Assembly: GCA_938001995.1 (NCBI GenBank) | Contig: CALLAV010000040.1 | Location: 1-9,133 of the forward strand | Direction of reading: 5' to 3' | Source of the DNA: an uncultured Amylibacter sp. | GTDB taxonomy: Bacteria > Pseudomonadota > Alphaproteobacteria > Rhodobacterales > Rhodobacteraceae | DNA length: 9,133 bases | Notes under the pieces: generated by a model | What the model was told of the DNA's origin: nothing | Seen by the model: the letters and a program-made list of their open reading frames with translations, nothing else | Databases searched by the model: none | Translations under genes and position numbers: made by a program | In this document: positions 7,528 through 9,133 of the stretch, one piece after another | Position numbering within the stretch: position 1 is the first letter of the stretch | Layout: each line of letters begins with the position of its first letter

Positions 7528-8427
7528 ATGGCTTTCGCAATCTTCATGCACCGATCCGATTCTATCTACGACGATGTTCCATCGGAAAGGTATCAATTCC
7601 CAAAACAATACCTGACGCGTGTTCAAGAATGTATTGGCGACTGGATCGTTTACTTGGAACCCAGCAAAGTCAAAGAGACAAAAGGCTATTTTGCAGTGGC
7701 CAAAGTGCAAGATGTCATACCCGACCCACGCCTGCCTAAAATGTTTATAGCCATCATTGAGCCAGGAACTTACTTGGACTTCGGAGACCCGGTTCCTTTT
7801 CGCAACACAAACGGCATTGTCGAACGGGGCCTTTTAAATGACCACGGCAAACTTTCTGGACGCGCGCAGGCAGCGGTTCGCCTTTTATCACCAAGTGACT
7901 TTAATCGAATAATTGATCTCGGGCTGTCAAAAGACGACAGTATTTTACCTCGAACCGGTGATACCTCTACCCAGCCCAGATTCGAAGAAGCCGCCGCTAT
8001 GTTTGATCCAGAACTTCCACGAAACCGAGAAAGCCAGTTGGTTAATCGAACAATTCGGGATCGTAACTTTCGGAAAAACGTCCTTCGCGCCTATAGTGAT
8101 CGCTGCGCAATCACCGGACTCCGGTTAATAAATGGCGGAGGCCGCGCAGAAGTCGAAGCTGCACACATCAAGCCTGTTCAACATAATGGACCAGACATTG
8201 TCAGCAACGGAATTGCTCTTTCCGGAACTGCTCATTGGATGTTTGATAGAGGGTTGGTGAGTCTTTCCGATGAACTTACGGTACTTGTATCACGGCAAAG
8301 CAACGATATTGAGACAATTCGAAGCATGATTAACGATTCAGGTAAACTACTAGTACCAGAGCGATTGGCCAATAAACCACGACCCGAATACATAACCTGG
8401 CATCGAGAAAACTGCTTCAAAAACTAG
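7528..8427 (+). CDS. HNH endonuclease with N-terminal PUA/EVE-like domain (probable modified-DNA-dependent restriction nuclease)
   Basis: This 299-residue protein has two parts. The C-terminal part (about 185-260) is an HNH_2-type nuclease: CAITG (193-197), EAAHIKP with His213, then SNGIALSGTAHWMFDRGLVS with Asn227 and His236, the H-N-H metal/catalytic set. The N-terminal part (about 1-120) has HRSDSIYDD, RYQFPKQYL, GDWIVYLEPSK and GYFAVAKVQDVIPDP, an arrangement resembling PUA-superfamily (EVE/SRA-like) modified-base readers. Such EVE-HNH fusions, for example VcaM4I, are established to cut DNA carrying modified cytosine; a similar role here is inference. No methyltransferase lies beside it, as expected for a modification-dependent enzyme. 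The ATG at 7528 lacks a recognisable ribosome site; an in-frame stop at 7489 limits upstream extension, and Met7 (7546) is the alternative. The gene is visibly more A+T-rich than its neighbours, suggesting transfer. Confidence 0.82.
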   Translation: MAFAIFMHRSDSIYDDVPSERYQFPKQYLTRVQECIGDWIVYLEPSKVKETKGYFAVAKVQDVIPDPRLPKMFIAIIEPGTYLDFGDPVPFRNTNGIVERGLLNDHGKLSGRAQAAVRLLSPSDFNRIIDLGLSKDDSILPRTGDTSTQPRFEEAAAMFDPELPRNRESQLVNRTIRDRNFRKNVLRAYSDRCAITGLRLINGGGRAEVEAAHIKPVQHNGPDIVSNGIALSGTAHWMFDRGLVSLSDELTVLVSRQSNDIETIRSMINDSGKLLVPERLANKPRPEYITWHRENCFKN

Positions 8428-8573
8428 TAACCCAACACCGCCATGAACCTTTCCCTTCCCACCCCCAAATATGAACGGTTTCCAAATTATTTCTAACTAG
8501 GTTGCTTTTTAATACCCACTCCGCCCACATTTCCCCCAGCACCGTTTGATCTAATTTCGTTCATGTTCCGGTC

Positions 8574-8583
8574 GTAGTACTAC
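8574..8583. repeat. Perfect 10-bp palindrome GTAGTACTAC
   Basis: GTAGT followed by its exact reverse complement ACTAC, with no spacer, lies about 145 nt upstream of the Hint start. Symmetry does not extend further. It could be half of an operator or simply chance; no known regulator site is recognised. Confidence 0.35.
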
Positions 8584-8633
8584 CCACCCGCGCAGCCCCT
8601 GCAACACAACTCAGATGCAAAATCGCAACATAA

Positions 8634-8680
8634 TTTTCGCGTAATCCAGCCACTTTTCGCGCAATCCGTCACGGTTTCGC
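8634..8680 (+). repeat. Direct repeats at 20-bp spacing upstream of the Hint gene
   Basis: TTTTCGCGTAATCC at 8634-8647 recurs as TTTTCGCGCAATCC at 8654-8667, 13 of 14 identical and exactly 20 nt apart. A decayed third copy beginning GTTTCGC lies another 20 nt on (8674-8680). Three TTTCGC cores therefore sit on the same helix face, about two turns apart, ending about 50 nt before the Hint start. This is the layout of cooperative protein-binding sites; the regulator is unknown. Confidence 0.5.
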
Positions 8681-8716
8681 CTCTTTTCCCCGCAACATAT
8701 CAACCCAGAGCAGTAT

Positions 8717-8721
8717 GAGGG
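8717..8721 (+). promoter_or_regulatory. Ribosome binding site of the Hint gene
   Basis: GAGGG lies seven nt upstream of the ATG at 8729 and is the strongest Shine-Dalgarno match in this part of the window. It fixes the start of the truncated Hint-domain reading frame. Confidence 0.75.
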
Positions 8722-8728
8722 AAAAACC

Positions 8729-9133
8729 ATGACGTCCAAAGACGCGACCATTGACCAGACATCTCAGCAGACCGCCACGGCATTCGCCAAAGGCACGCTG
8801 ATCGAAACCGCCAGTGGGCAGCGCCCGATTGAGAAGTTGAAAAAAGGCGATCGTGTTATGACCGCCAATGGAATTTATCAACGGGTCGAGGCCAAAAACA
8901 CTTGTAACGTCACCCCTAACATGTTGGCACAAAACGAAGATTTACGCCCCATCCGCATTGTAGCTGGTGCTTTGGGTCATGGCCTACCTAAAAACGATTT
9001 GCTGGTGTCCAAAGACCACCGCATGCTTGTGTCCTCCGAACTCGCATACCGACTGTGCGGCGAAACAGATGTGCTTGTTCCCGCGTCACGTCTGACGCAT
9101 TTTCCAGGCATTTTTGCCTGCGAAGACACGGAC
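8729..9133 (+). CDS. Hint-domain protein (Hint_2 type), C-terminus cut by window edge
   Basis: The frame is open from the ATG at 8729 to the right edge (135 codons, no stop). After a polar N-terminus of about 17 residues comes a Hint (hedgehog/intein) fold: AFAKGTLIETASGQRPIEKL (18-37), KKGDRV (38-43), LRPIRIVAGALG (72-83), LLVSKDHRML (91-100) with His97 as the block-type histidine, and GETDVLVPASRL (111-122). These match the Hint_2 domain found in many Rhodobacteraceae secreted or surface proteins, where it is thought to act in self-processing. The usual family opening has Cys before Phe-x-x-Gly-Thr; here that place is Ala18, so cysteine-driven cleavage may be lost. No signal peptide is visible in the first residues. 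The start is supported by GAGGG seven nt upstream. Partner, substrate and C-terminal content are not in view. Confidence 0.85.
   Translation, partial: MTSKDATIDQTSQQTATAFAKGTLIETASGQRPIEKLKKGDRVMTANGIYQRVEAKNTCNVTPNMLAQNEDLRPIRIVAGALGHGLPKNDLLVSKDHRMLVSSELAYRLCGETDVLVPASRLTHFPGIFACEDTD

Larger units (their letters stand above)
8428..8728. other. Intergenic region between the HNH gene and the Hint gene
   Basis: This 301-nt stretch holds no convincing gene on either strand. Its first part is A+T-rich with a T5 run near 8507 (GCTTTTTAATA), without a clear stem before it. It then contains a 10-bp palindrome at 8574-8583, direct repeats at 8634-8680, and the Hint ribosome site at 8717-8721. The length and the repeats suggest a regulated promoter for the Hint gene, but no standard -35/-10 pair stands out. 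Confidence 0.5.

Noticed and set aside
8428..8728. CRISPR array or integron-type site suggested by the short repeats
   Set aside because: Only two good copies of a 14-nt unit are present with 6-nt gaps, far too short for CRISPR, and no integrase or attC-like folding is visible.
8669..8932. 87-codon minus-strand open frame opposite the Hint start
   Set aside because: The plus-strand Hint frame has clear domain motifs and a strong ribosome site; the opposite frame has neither.
7528..9133. HNH nuclease plus Hint protein as a polymorphic toxin system
   Set aside because: The two are separate genes about 300 nt apart with different composition, the HNH protein has no secretion or pre-toxin region, and no immunity gene is seen. 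The Hint gene is incomplete, so a toxin domain beyond the edge cannot be excluded.

Overview
The window looks like chromosomal DNA of an alphaproteobacterium, most likely a marine roseobacter-type Rhodobacteraceae member. This is inferred from moderately high G+C, C-ending codons in the core genes, a dipeptide/oligopeptide ABC transporter with a fused double ATPase, and a Hint protein of the kind common in that family. No rRNA, tRNA, CRISPR array, insertion sequence or transposase is visible.

Layout. Positions 1-3532 (minus strand) hold the start of an oligopeptide-type ABC importer operon: a two-domain ATPase (3532 to 1748) overlaps by 4 nt a secreted family 5 solute-binding protein that runs off the left edge (1751 to <1). 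Positions 3657-5973 (minus strand) hold a two-gene nucleotide-sugar operon: a CapI/LpsL-type UDP-glucuronate 4-epimerase, then 19 nt, then a TviB/WbpA-type UDP-N-acetylhexosamine 6-dehydrogenase. A 127-nt divergent spacer separates it from a plus-strand UDP-glucose 6-dehydrogenase (6101-7402). To the right lie a more A+T-rich solitary gene for a PUA/EVE-like-HNH fusion nuclease (7528-8427), a 301-nt intergenic region with 20-bp-phased repeats, and the 5' part of a Hint-domain protein gene cut by the right edge (8729 to >9133).

How the genes work together. The UDP-glucose dehydrogenase makes UDP-glucuronate, which the epimerase can turn into UDP-galacturonate. The second dehydrogenase probably makes a UDP-N-acetylhexosaminuronate. 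Together they supply acidic sugar donors for a capsule, exopolysaccharide or LPS. No glycosyltransferase, polymerase or export gene is in view. The ABC operon is a separate unit for peptide uptake.

The most interesting part is the right third: an apparently orphan modification-dependent-type restriction nuclease with foreign-looking composition, next to a Hint protein that has alanine where the splicing or cleavage cysteine is expected, preceded by a regularly phased repeat array. I do not see a clearly new multi-gene system in this window.
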